Assembly (NCBI GenBank): GCA_014843695.1
Contig: CM026404.1
Coordinates: 3,762,518 to 3,826,517 of the forward strand
DNA: 64,000 bases
Source of the DNA: Archivesica marissinica
Taxonomy: Eukaryota; Mollusca; Bivalvia; Venerida; Vesicomyidae
Direction: 5' to 3'
The position numbers and the translations under genes were made by a program. The notes below the pieces were generated by a model. It searched no databases and had not been told where the DNA came from. It saw nothing but the letters and a program-made list of their open reading frames with translations. Positions 1-10,077 of the stretch are shown here, in pieces; positions within the stretch are counted from its first letter, which is position 1, and every line of letters starts with the position of its first letter.

Positions 1-20
1 ACGGTCGAGGTCACATGGAT

Positions 21-311
21 TGAGAAACCAGATTCAGATGCCCAGACCATGGAAGTCGTGATAGCATGTTCGCTTCATGTGCGAAAGGTCCGGAGTTCGA
101 GCCCCGCTGGAGCCGTTATGATTGTGCCCTTAGGCAAGGCATTTAAATTCCACATTGCCTCTTCTCTCTCCTTCATGGCGATGGATTCTATCAGGAATGA
201 GGTCTCAAGAGTGATTAATATAAGTTGAAAGAACTTGTTTCGTAATCAAGCTAAAATAAATTTTTATAAACTAAACTACCTACCGGGTAAATGAGAAACC
301 AGATTCAGATG
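21..311 (+). mobile_element. tRNA-headed SINE (family A) with 20-bp flanking direct repeats
   Basis: The head holds a box-B-like GGAGTTCGAGCCCC near 90-105. The body follows with the family-A landmarks: a GTGCCCTTAGGCAAGGCA core, a pyrimidine stretch, GATGGATTCTATCAGGAATG, and a 3' end reading TTTTTATAAACT. A perfect 20-bp direct repeat (TGAGAAACCAGATTCAGATG) lies at 21-40 and 292-311, which fits a target-site duplication. About ten related copies occur in the window. It lies just upstream of the Nanos exon acceptor, so it is probably intronic. Family naming is not possible from sequence alone. Confidence 0.8.
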
Positions 312-359
312 ACCGTACATTTGCACGTTGCTCTCCCAATTCCTTTCAACTAAAATCAG

Positions 360-2315
360 GTGGAGGCGGAGGTACCTATATCTGGTTTTCTAGTTCAAAG
401 TAAATGTGACAATGGTTGCTTGACATTTTCAGATAGTCCGAGGCAGCTGACACCCGATTCTAGTTCTGGAGAGTCTGGTTCTACTCGACCGTTGTTAGGA
501 CGTAGAAATTCAGCCAATATTGACTATCTGCAGCCTAGAGTAGATACCCGACTTGTTGCTGCTAACAGGACCTGTGATCTTGTTGCTACTAACAGGACCT
601 GTGAGCTTGTTGCTGCTAACAGGACCTGTGAGCTTGTTGCTACTAACAGGACCTGTGATCTTGTTGCTACTAACAGGACCTGTGATCTTGTTGCTACTAA
701 CAGGACCTGTGAGCTTGTTGCTACTAACAGGACCTGTGATCTTGTTGCTACTAACAGGACCTGTGATCTTGTTGCTACTAACAGGACCTGTGATCTTGTT
801 GCTACTAACAGGACCTGTGAGCTTGTTGCTACTAACAGGACCTGTGATCTTGTTGCTACTAACAGGACCTGTGATCTTGTTGCTACTAACAGGACCTGTG
901 ATCTTGTTGCTACTAACAGGACCTGTGAGCTTGTTGCTACTAACAGGACCTGTGATCTTGTTGCTACTAACAGGACCTGTGATCTTGTTGCTACTAACAG
1001 GACCTGTGATCTTGTTGCTACTAACAGGACCTGTGATCTTGTTGCTACTAACAGGACCTGTGAGCTTGTTGCTACTAACAGGACCTGTGATCTTGTTGCT
1101 ACTAACAGGACCTGTGAGCTTTCATCTTCATGTAGTCCGAGTCTTCCATCTATGAACAGTTTACCAAAGATGTGGGATGATGACTGTCCGTCTGCTTCAG
1201 TGTCAAGTGAAAGTACAGGACTCTGGGGTAAAGAATGCGATGCTTGGACAGACATGAATGCTGAAATAAATGCTCAGGGTTCACGGTATTCAATTGCTAT
1301 TAATCAAGCAAGAGTGTCTAGAACCCCTACTCTATGTAATGGAAGCTACCCCACTTCATCTTCAGTATGGAATACAACCTCCCAGACAGCCAACCGTAGC
1401 AATGGACCGTTCTTCAGTACTGGATTTTATGCCGGTTCTGGTCATGACACTGCTTTCAGTTCCGTTGAACAGTCGGTCAATGAAGACACTAGTCTTGCCC
1501 CCTGTTATCCTCGCCATTCCAATGGGTTCAGTGTTGAATCCTCCGTGAGCAGTTCTGTTGGACAGTCGGTCAATGAAGACACTAGTCTTGCCCCCTGTTA
1601 TCCTCGCCATTCCAATGGGTTCAATGTTGAATCCTCCGTGAGCAGTTCTGTTGAACAGTCGGTCAATGAAGACACTAGTCTTGCCCCCTGTTATCCTCGC
1701 CATTCCAATGGGTTCAGTGTTGAATCCTCTGTGAGCAGTTCTGTTGGACAGTCGGTCAATGAAGACACTAGTCTTGCCCCCTGTTATCCTCGCCATTCCA
1801 ATGGGTTCAATGTTGAATCCTCCGTGAGCAGTTCTGTTGAACAGTCGGTCAATGAAGACACTAGTCTTGCCCCCTGTTATCCTCGCCATTCCAATGGGTT
1901 CAGTGTTGAATCCTCCGTGAGCAGTTCTGTTGAACAGTCGGTCAATGAGGATGCTAGTTTTGCCCCCTGGTATCCTCGCTATTCCAATGGGTTCAATGTT
2001 GAATACCCAGAGGCCGTAAGTCATGTTACCATTCTGCTAAATAAACTTATGAAGCGTGGCAGCGGTAGTGTTGGTAATACGGAACACGGTGGTTATCGCA
2101 ACTTCCGTTCGCTGGATGAGGGAAAATTCTGTGCTTTCTGCAAAAGGAACGGGGAACGAAGAGAATTCTACACGACTCATGTCGTGAAAGATTCCTGGGG
2201 GAAAGTGATCTGTCCAATTCTTCGCAAGTATGTCTGTCCGGTCTGCGGAGCTACTGGAGATGGGGCTCATACCATTAGACACTGCCCCATGCGTTCCAAG
2301 GCAGATACCAACTGA
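360..2315 (+). CDS. nanos: Nanos-type RNA-binding zinc-finger protein, 3' coding exon (partial)
   Basis: Nanos proteins are cytoplasmic translational repressors that act with Pumilio and the CCR4-NOT deadenylase in germline and early-embryo cells. The C-terminus here carries the diagnostic finger pair C591-x2-C594-x12-H607-x10-C618-x7-C626-x2-C629-x7-H637-x4-C642, with the family-typical VICPILRKYVCPVCGATGD core and AHTIRHCP tail. The frame opens only at 354 (stop at 351-353) and begins with GTG rather than ATG. AG at 358-359 is preceded by a pyrimidine-rich tract and CTAAA, so 360 is best read as the exon start after a 3' splice site; the start codon would be in an exon left of the window. 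The first in-frame ATG is about residue 265, after the first repeat. Residues 65-253 are 21 copies of a 9-residue repeat and about 367-549 are six copies of a 31-residue repeat, making this far longer than usual Nanos proteins (roughly 200-400 aa). No NOT1-interacting motif is evident. Stop TGA is at 2313-2315. Identity is very secure; the 5' boundary is inferred. Confidence 0.93.
   Translation: MEAEVPISGFLVQSKCDNGCLTFSDSPRQLTPDSSSGESGSTRPLLGRRNSANIDYLQPRVDTRLVAANRTCDLVATNRTCELVAANRTCELVATNRTCDLVATNRTCDLVATNRTCELVATNRTCDLVATNRTCDLVATNRTCDLVATNRTCELVATNRTCDLVATNRTCDLVATNRTCDLVATNRTCELVATNRTCDLVATNRTCDLVATNRTCDLVATNRTCDLVATNRTCELVATNRTCDLVATNRTCELSSSCSPSLPSMNSLPKMWDDDCPSASVSSESTGLWGKECDAWTDMNAEINAQGSRYSIAINQARVSRTPTLCNGSYPTSSSVWNTTSQTANRSNGPFFSTGFYAGSGHDTAFSSVEQSVNEDTSLAPCYPRHSNGFSVESSVSSSVGQSVNEDTSLAPCYPRHSNGFNVESSVSSSVEQSVNEDTSLAPCYPRHSNGFSVESSVSSSVGQSVNEDTSLAPCYPRHSNGFNVESSVSSSVEQSVNEDTSLAPCYPRHSNGFSVESSVSSSVEQSVNEDASFAPWYPRYSNGFNVEYPEAVSHVTILLNKLMKRGSGSVGNTEHGGYRNFRSLDEGKFCAFCKRNGERREFYTTHVVKDSWGKVICPILRKYVCPVCGATGDGAHTIRHCPMRSKADTN
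552..1118 (+). repeat. 27-bp coding minisatellite in nanos (21 copies)
   Basis: There are 21 uninterrupted copies of a 9-residue unit, LVATNRTC followed by D or E. The D/E choice comes from GAT versus GAG, and two early copies have A for T. The unit length is a multiple of three, so copy-number change keeps the frame. Each unit contains an NRT sequon-like triplet, which is unlikely to matter in a cytoplasmic protein, and one cysteine. The other five frames of this segment are also largely open, a side effect of the repeat rather than extra genes. Confidence 0.97.
1458..2006 (+). repeat. 93-bp coding minisatellite in nanos (6 copies)
   Basis: Six 31-residue units share a QSVNEDTSLAPCYPRHSNGF core. 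Copies 1-5 alternate between an EQ...FSVE form and a GQ...FNVE form, which points to a 62-residue (186-bp) higher-order unit that duplicated as a block. The sixth copy is degenerate (NEDASFAPWYPRYSNGFNVEY) and lies closest to the zinc finger. Frame is preserved throughout. Confidence 0.95.
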
Positions 2316-2900
2316 TATAGCCTGCCTCACAACCAGGGACCATTGAAATATACTCCCAGTAGGTGCTGGACTCAAAACTCGTCAAGAAATTTGAAGAATG
2401 TTCTTGAATGCTCACTGCTTAGGAAATGTTGGTTGTCGATGAAAGATACACTAGTGATAATATTGCAGCAATAGAGAACTGTAGAAATATTGCAGCAGTA
2501 GAGAACTGTAGAAATATTTTCATAATGTTTGCCATTTATTAGTATGTATTGGGGACCGTAGGTTTTACCTCTAACTGTGCATTGTCAGTCAGGTGGAAAA
2601 ATGTGGATTTACTTTGTGATGTCAAGGTTTTTCTCCTAAATGACACGCCAAAATTGCACATTAATTAGTACCAAGCCTAGTAACGGTTATGCTCCGTTAA
2701 TTTCACACAGAGTTATGCCCCTTGAAATGAATGTGCGCATTGTTGTCCCAGTCTAACATTGTTCACAATATGGGGACTCTCCATATATGGTATAATAGCA
2801 TCCTTTCAACAACCTCTACCATATTAATCGGGTTTGATTCACTTGTTACTTGGACAACAAGCGTTTTAGAAATAACGCCATAAATAGGAATATTGTTCCT
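2316..2900 (+). other. nanos 3' UTR / downstream sequence
   Basis: No open frame of note. A short direct duplication (GAGAACTGTAGAAATATT, about 2473-2517) is present. I see no perfect Pumilio site (TGTANATA). The first AATAAA downstream of the stop is at 2923-2928, inside the neighbouring TTAA-flanked MITE. The true UTR end cannot be placed from sequence. Confidence 0.5.
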
Positions 2901-3044
2901 TTAACCCTTTGCCTGCTGAGTAAATAAAATCCCATTTGCAAACGCCATAGCTCCATTATCCGAATAACGTTCTGTGCCATTTGATCTGGCTCTATGTTGT
3001 TTGCAAAAGTGATTTTTATCTGCCTCTAGCATGCAACGGGTTAA
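2901..3044. mobile_element. piggyBac-like MITE (TTAA-flanked)
   Basis: TTAA at both ends encloses CCCTTTGCCTGCTGAG at the left terminus and a terminus ending GCAACGGG on the right. TTAA target sites and CCC...GGG termini are characteristic of piggyBac-type elements. The interior carries degenerate arms of the GCAAAC/ATAG...GATCTGG/CTATGTTGTTTGC hairpin shared with the other elements of this window. There is no coding capacity. Confidence 0.75.
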
Positions 3045-5062
3045 GCTTCTCCTGAACCAATGGTATGAATGATGTTAAATGTTGTCAGTAGCACTGAACC
3101 AATGGTATGAATGATGTTAAATGTTGTCAGTAACACTGAACCAATGGTATGAATGATGTTAAATGTTGTCAGTAGCACTGAACCAATGGTATGAATGATG
3201 TTAAATGTTGTCAGTAGCACTGAACCAATGGTATGAATGATGTTAAATGTTGTCAGTAGCTTCTCCTGAACCAATGGTATGAATTATGTTAAATGTTGTC
3301 AGTAACACTGAACCAATGGTATGAATGATGTTAAATGTTGTCAGTAGCACTGAACCAATGGTATGAATGATGTTAAATGTTGTCAGTAACACTGAACCAA
3401 TGGTATGAATGATGTTAAATGTTGTCAGTAGCACTGAACCAATGGTATGAATGATGTTAAATGTTGTCAGTAGCACTGAACCAATGGTATGAATGATGTT
3501 AAATGTTGTCAGTAGCTTCTCCTGAACCAATGGTATGAATTATGTTAAATGTTGTCAGTAACACTGAACCAATGGTATGAATGATGTTAAATGTTGTCAG
3601 TAGCACTGAACCAATGGTATGAATGATGTTAAATGTTGTCAGTAACACTGAACCAATGGTATGAATGATGTTAAATGTTGTCAGTAGCTTCTCCTGAACC
3701 AATGGTATGAATGATGTTAAATGTTGTCAGTAACACTGAACCAATGGTATGAATGATGTTAAATGTTGTCAGTAGCACTGAACTAATGGTATGAATGATG
3801 TTAAATGTTGTCAGTAGCTTCTCCTGAACCAATGGTATGAATGATGTTAAATGTTGTCAGTAACACTGAACCAATGGTATGAATGATGTTAAATGTTGTC
3901 AGTAACACTGAACCAATGGTATGAATGATGTTAAATGTTGTCAGTAGCACTGAACTAATGGTATGAATGATGTTAAATGTTGTCAGTAGCACTGAACCAA
4001 TGGTATGAATGATGTTAAATGTTGTCAGTAACACTGAACCAATGGTATGAATGATGTTAAATGTTGTCAGTAGCACTGAACCAATGGTATGAATGATGTT
4101 AAATGTTGTCAGTAGCACTGAACCAATGGTATGAATGATGTTAAATGTTGTCAGTAGCTTCTCCTGAACCAATGGTATGAATTATGTTAAATGTTGTCAG
4201 TAACACTGAACCAATGGTATGAATGATGTTAAATGTTGTCAGTAGCACTGAACCAATGGTATGAATGATGTTAAATGTTGTCAGTAACACTGAACCAATG
4301 GTATGAATGATGTTAAATGTTGTCAGTAGCTTCTCCTGAACCAATGGTATGAATGATGATAAATGTTGTCAGTAACACTGAACCAATGGTATGAATGATG
4401 TTAAATGTTGTCAGTAGCTTCTCCTGAACCAATGGTATGAATGATGTTAAATGTTGTCAGTAACACTGAACCAATGGTATGAATGATGTTAAATGTTGTC
4501 AGTAGCACTGAACTAATGGTATGAATGATGTTAAATGTTGTCAGTAACACTGAACCAATGGTATGAATGATGTTAAATGTTGTCAGTAGCTTCTCCTGAA
4601 CCAATGGTATGAATGATGTTAAATGTTGTCAGTAACACTGAACTAATGGTATGAATGATGTTAAATGTTGTCAGTAGCTTCTCCTGAACCAATGGTATGA
4701 ATGATGTTAAATGTTGTCAGTAACACTGAACCAATGGTATGAATGATGTTAAATGTTGTCAGTAGCACTGAACTAATGGTATGAATGATGTTAAATGTTG
4801 TCAGTAACACTGAACCAATGGTATGAATGATGTTAAATGTTGTCAGTAGCACTGAACTAATGGTATGAATGATGTTAAATGTTGTCAGTAGCACTGAACC
4901 AATGGTATGAATGATGTTAAATGTTGTCAGTAACACTGAACCAATGGTATGAATGATGTTAAATGTTGTCAGTAGCACTGAACCAATGGTATGAATGATG
5001 TTAAATGTTGTCAGTAGCACTGAAGCAATGGTATGAATGATGTTAAATGTTGTCAGTAACAC
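3045..5062. repeat. 42-bp minisatellite (about 47 copies, with 46-bp variants)
   Basis: The unit contains CCAATGGTATGAATGATG and TTAAATGTTGTCAGTA. Most units are joined by GCACTGAA or ACACTGAA, and a subset carries a 4-bp longer linker (GCTTCTCCTGAA). The 46-bp variants recur every few units, giving a higher-order pattern. The array starts immediately after the MITE's right TTAA. The minus-strand open frames (a 14-residue repeat) are by-products. Confidence 0.96.
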
Positions 5063-5142
5063 AACACCTACCAAGCTTGTTCAAATGTGCTCCAAATATG
5101 TTGGAATTTGTAGAATATTATCCAATATGATCTTGAGTATAC

Positions 5143-6572
5143 ATCGATGTTATATCTGTACGTACCAAAGTCAGGTTACAGATCATGGGAATCATCGATG
5201 TTACATCTGTACGTACCCAAGTCGGGTTACAGATCACGGGAATCATCGATGTTACATCTGTACCTACCCAAGTCGGGTTACAGATCACGGGAATCATCGA
5301 TGTTATATCTGTACGTACCCAAGTCGGGTTACAGATCATGGGAATCATCGATGTTACATCTGTACGTACCCAAGTCAGGTTACAGATCACGGGAATCATC
5401 GATGTTACATCTGTACGTACCCAAGTCGGGTTACAGATCATGGGAATCATCGATGTTACATCTGTACGTACCCAAGTCGGGTTACAGATCACGGGAATCA
5501 TCGATGTTACATCTGTACGTACCCAAGTCGGGTTACAGAACACGGGAATCATCGATGTTATATCTGTACGTACCCAAGTCGGGTTACAGAACAAGGGAAT
5601 CATCGATGTTATATCTGTACGTACCCAAGTCGGGTTACAGAACACGGGAATCATCGATGTTACATCTGTACGTACCCAAGTCGGGTTACAGAACACGGGA
5701 ATCATCGATGTTATATCTGTACGTACCCAAGTCTGGTTACAGATCATGGGAATCATCGATGTTACATCTGTACATACCCAAGTCGGGTTACAGAACACGG
5801 GAATCATCGATGTTATATCTGTACGTACCCAAGTCCGGTTACAGATCACGGGAATCATCGATGTTACATCTGTACGTACCCAAGTCAGGTTACAGAACAC
5901 GGGAATCATTGATGTTATATCTGTACGTACCCAAGTCGGGTTACAGATCACGGGAATCATCGATGTTACATCTGTACGTACCCAAGTCTGGTTACAGATC
6001 ATGGGAATCATCGATGTTACATCTGTACGTACCCAAGTCGGGTTACAGATCACGGGAATCATCGATGTTACATCTGTATGTACCCAAGTCTGGTTACAGA
6101 TCATGGGAATCATCGATGTTACATCTGTACGTACCCAAGTCGGGTTACAGATCACGGGAATCATCGATGTTACATCTGTACGTACCCAAGTCTGGTTACA
6201 GATCATGGGAATCATCGATGTTACATCTGTACGTACCCAAGTCGGGTTACAGATCACGGGAATCATCGATGTTACATCTGTATGTACCCAAGTCTGGTTA
6301 CAGATCATGGGAATCATCGATGTTACATCTGTACGTACCCAAGTCGGGTTACAGAACACGGGAATCATTGATGTTATATCTGTACGTACCCAAGTCGGGT
6401 TACAGATCATGGGAATCATCGATGTTACATCTGTATGTACCCAAGTCGGGTTACAGATCACGGGAATCATCGATGTTACATCTGTACGTACCCAAGTCGG
6501 GTTACAGAACACGGGAATCATCGATGTTACATCTGTACGTACCAAAGTCGGGTTACAGATCACGGGGATCAT
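5143..6572. repeat. 51-bp minisatellite (28 copies)
   Basis: The unit starts ATCGATGTTA(C/T)ATCTGTACGT and includes CCCAAGTC(G/T)GGTTACAGA. Variation is at a few fixed positions (ATCA(C/T)GGG, AACACGGG). Each unit contains ATCTGTA and TACAGAT about 15 bp apart, so it can form a small stem-loop. Unit length divisible by three leaves nearly every frame open on both strands; these frames are not supported as proteins. The right-arm copy begins at 63361. Confidence 0.96.
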
Positions 6573-6582
6573 CGGCGTCTTC

Positions 6583-7165
6583 TTTATGCAAAACTTGCTT
6601 TCATATTTTGTGTTTTTATGTCCGGTTTACATTTTTGTGTAAGCTCAAATTGGAGCTTAAATTCTACATTACTTTCTGCTAAATTTATATTTGTTTGTTT
6701 ACATGTGCCTATACCTATATTTTACATATATATTAGAATTGTTAGTTCATAGGTTCTATTTTAGATCATTTTATATTATAATACATGAAAAGTTACTTCT
6801 CTGCAATCATCTGCAATTTGTGAACTCTGCATGTTAGGTGTAAAAATAACAGTCTTGAAAATATGTCATGGTTTTTCATTAGAATTGTGTCATTATTGTG
6901 CCATAATGACACGATTCTAAATAAATTCCATGACATATTTCCATATGTATAAATTTCAAATAAGAACACATTAATGTACTGTCGTCTGCTACAGTTACTT
7001 GGAACTATTTATAGCCTTTAATTTACCCAGCATGCAAAGAGTTAAGTTGAATATCTTCTGAATGGTTAAAGGAGCATTGTTATGTGGAAATCTTGTCAAA
7101 TGGCTGCGGAGATGTTCGTTTCTTGGTGATATATAAAAAAGCCTTGTGCACGTGCATCACGTGCA
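6583..7165. other. AT-rich intergenic sequence with one hairpin
   Basis: No gene is recognisable. Positions 6861-6938 form an imperfect inverted repeat (ATATGTCATGG ... CCATGACATAT, with ATTAGAATTGTGTCATTA against TAATGACACGATTCT inside), which could be a small decayed foldback element. The mirror copy is at 62995-63072. Confidence 0.6.
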
Positions 7166-7410
7166 TTAACCCATTTCATTCTGGATACATTTAAAGGTTT
7201 TTGCAAACAACATAGATCCAGATCAGCCGCAGCGTGACGCTGCATGCTGATCAGGATCTATGTTGTTTGCTACATAACCAAGTGTCTTAGCAAGATCATC
7301 TGAATAGCAAACGGAATAGAGTCTAATCAGACGGAACATTCCATGGCGGCTGATCTGGCTCTATGTTCTTTGTAAATACTGTGAACGGTATCCAGAATGA
7401 AATGCATTAA
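7166..7410. mobile_element. piggyBac-like MITE with strong internal hairpin
   Basis: TTAA at both ends. The terminal inverted repeats pair CCCATTTCATTCTGGATAC with GTATCCAGAATGAAATGCA. Positions 7203-7270 form a near-perfect hairpin, GCAAACAACATAGATCCAGA against TCAGGATCTATGTTGTTTGC. Non-coding. The mirror copy is at 62523-62767. Confidence 0.82.
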
Positions 7411-7700
7411 ACAAGGAACATAAACTTCAGTTGATTCCATCATAATACAACATTGATAGCGTGCCTTTAAACTATTTTTATATAGTGTTTTTACAATTGG
7501 AAGAATAAGACGGGCTCTTGTACTCGCCCCGGGTGATGGCCGAAAGGCAAGGATATAGCATATATCTCTTTGAACCACTTGGTGTATAGCTTTGAAGCTG
7601 TACCACTCTCAACATGCGAGATGTTTCAATCAAGTTCCATAACTATAGCACACGTCTCGTTATTTTTAAACTCTTATTCCTGTTTTAAAACAATGAGATC

Positions 7701-7917
7701 CCACTGTATGCTAGTGTCCCATGCACCACTGTATGCTAGTGTCCCGTGCACTATATGTTAGTGTCCTGTGCACCACTGTATGCTAGTGTCCCGTGCACTG
7801 TATGCTAGTGTCCCGTGCACTGTATGCTCCCATGCACTGTATGCTAGTGTCCCATGCATTGTATCCCATGCATTGTATGCTAGTGTCCCGTGCACTGTAT
7901 GCTAGTGTCCCGTGTAA
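7701..7917. repeat. short irregular minisatellite (22-23 bp)
   Basis: The core TGTATGCTAGTGTCCCGTGCAC repeats with several truncated units. It is identical in both arms (mirror 62016-62232). Confidence 0.85.
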
Positions 7918-7997
7918 ATCTGCCATTAATATTGAACATGCCCGAACCAGTACATTGGTTCTATCCAGCTGCGTGCCCGTGATTGCAACATTATCTA

Positions 7998-8790
7998 CTG
8001 CAAGAGGTGTGATGGTCTGGTCTTTACTGCAAGAGGTGTGATGGTCTGGTCTCTACTGCATGCAAGAGGTGTGATGGTCTGGTCTCTACTGCAAGAGGTG
8101 TGATGGTCTGGTCTCTACTGCAAGAGGTGTGATGGTCTGGTCTCTACTGTATGCAGAGGTGTGATGGTCTGGTCTCTACTGTATGCAGAGGTGTGATGGT
8201 CTGGTCTCTACTGCAAGAGGTGTGATGGTCTGGTCTCTACTATATGCAGAGGTGTGATGGTCTGGTCTCTACTGCAAGAGGTGTGATCGTCTGGTCTCTA
8301 CTGCATGCAAGAGGTGTGATGGTCTGGTCTCTACTGTATGCAAGATGTGTGATGGTCTGGTCTCTACTGTATGCAAGAGGTGTGATGGTCTGGTCTCTAC
8401 TGCATGCATAGGTCACTGCAAGAGGTGTGATGGTCTGGTCTCTACTGTATGCATAGGTCACTGCAAGAGGTGTGATGGTCTGGTCTCTACTGCAAGAGGT
8501 GTGATGGTCTGGTCTCTACTGTATGCATAGGTCACTGCAAGAGGTGTGATGGTCTGGTCTCTACTGCAAGAGGTGTGATGGTCTGGTCTCTACTGTATGC
8601 AAGAGGTGTGATGGTCTGGTCTCTACTGCATGCAAGAGGTGTGATGGTCTGGTCTCTACTGTATGCAAGTGGTGTGATGGTCTGGTCTCTACTGTATGCA
8701 AGTGGTGTGATGGTCTGGTCTCTAGTGTATGCAAGAGGTGTGATGGTCTGGTCTCTACTGTATGCAAGAGGTGTGCTGGTCTGGTCTCTC
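7998..8790. repeat. composite minisatellite, about 25 copies
   Basis: The constant core is AAGAGGTGTGATGGTCTGGT followed by CTCTACTG. It is joined by nothing, by a TATGC/CATGC spacer, or by a longer TATGCATAGGTCACTG spacer, so units vary from about 26 to 44 bp. The order of unit types is the same in the mirror array at 61145-61938. Confidence 0.93.
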
Positions 8791-9764
8791 AAATGGACTA
8801 ACATGCATGCACTCTTGACAACTTATTTATGTGAATAGTCGAGCGTGCTGGTCTTGCGACAGCTCTTGTCAAATTTTTTAATGAATAATTTTAAAGTGAA
8901 ATTTTAATCATGTTACCTGTTGTTTTTTGTATTTGTTTACTACAGACAAGTATTTTAAAATTTTATATAAATATTGAAAATCATGTAATAAAAAAAAAAA
9001 AAAGAGAAAATTTAATGGTTCCATATTTGAAACGATAAACACCATGTACTACATGCATGTTGTTAAACTCTTCTACTTTGTCTCAAGCATCCTGTTTTCT
9101 CCCAATCTCAAACTCTGATTGGTCGAGTCCAGAGCAAATATGAAACCCAACCAATTGTGTCGCTTCAATTTGAGAGTAGAGAACAGTTTTGTAACCTCCA
9201 GGCCTGGTGTAAGACAAAGTCAAATGTAAATTATTTATCTACATACAATTGTATAGCGTTACACAGAGAATGTTACTGGTATACCACATCCATTCTAACT
9301 ACCGGTAAACTAACACAAACCAACAGTTTAACCGTAAATCGTTCAAACTGTCGATTGGTAATTTAAATTTCTCCATCCGCCCACAGGCTGACTGGTCCAC
9401 AAATATGTTCAGGCACTGGTAATTTAATGAAGAAATGCAAGACAAGTATAGTAATCCAGTCAGTTTCTTGATATTATAAACATTAACGAAATAATCGAGA
9501 AATAAGGTTGATATTTCGCACATTCAATTGCTGTATGTGTATAAAGCCATATTTGTGTTTTCTAGCACCTGCAGACCAGGCCCCAAGGTTATAATAGTTT
9601 TCTCGAGCTCAAGTGATTTGATTCAGTCAGAGATTTGTAGTCGGTTCAACCAATCAGAATGATTGAGTGAAATTGGAGAAAGTGTGTACAATCTCATAGC
9701 CAGTCTCACAATGTATTCTCTTTACATATTTTATCAGGTTCTTTGCTCTTTGCATATCTTAACA
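8791..9764. other. unique intergenic sequence, nothing recognised
   Basis: It contains a 15-bp A-run near 8990-9004 and a few short open frames below 75 aa with no family resemblance. The mirror sequence is near 60170-61140. Confidence 0.5.
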
Positions 9765-9798
9765 GTGTGTGCGTGCGCGCGTGCGCGCGTGTGCGCGC
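9765..9798. repeat. 34-bp alternating purine-pyrimidine (GT/GC) tract
   Basis: Strictly alternating G-T/G-C dinucleotides with long CG steps, the type of sequence prone to left-handed Z-DNA. The mirror tract at 60135-60168 has the same length. Confidence 0.85.
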
Positions 9799-9958
9799 TC
9801 TGCATATTTTAGCAGTTTGTGTGCTCTTCATATTTTAGCAGTTTGTGTGCTCTGCATATTTTAGCAGTTTGTGTGCTCTGCATATTTTAGCAGTTTGTGT
9901 GCTCTTTGCATATTTTAGCAGTTTGTGTGCTCTTTGCATATTTTAGCAGTTTGTGTTT
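9799..9958. repeat. 26-28-bp minisatellite (6 copies)
   Basis: The unit is GCATATTTTAGCAGTTTGTG followed by TGCTCT or TGCTCTTT. It directly abuts the GT/GC tract. The mirror array is about 59973-60134. Confidence 0.9.
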
Positions 9959-10077
9959 TTATCTAGAATTTTAAAATGATTTTAACCATTTATTATGTCT
10001 TATTACATTATGTTTTACATTCTTTGTCATATCTAATTATTTCCCATCTAGAAGTGTATCCATAGGCAAAAGTAACA

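Noticed and set aside
360..362. GTG as the nanos start codon
   Set aside because: Eukaryotic GTG starts are rare. An AG with a polypyrimidine tract directly precedes it and the frame opens only a few bases upstream, so a splice acceptor fits better.
524..1255. Minus-strand and second plus-strand open frames through the nanos repeat
   Set aside because: 27-bp periodicity opens every frame; only the frame continuing into the zinc finger has family support.
5118..6682. Long repetitive open frames on both strands (up to 511 codons)
   Set aside because: They arise from a 51-bp unit, have no conserved domain, and the mirror copy is broken by a 1-bp insertion.
7327..7578. 83-codon minus-strand frame as a gene
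   Set aside because: It overlaps the end of a MITE and has no recognisable domain or splice context.
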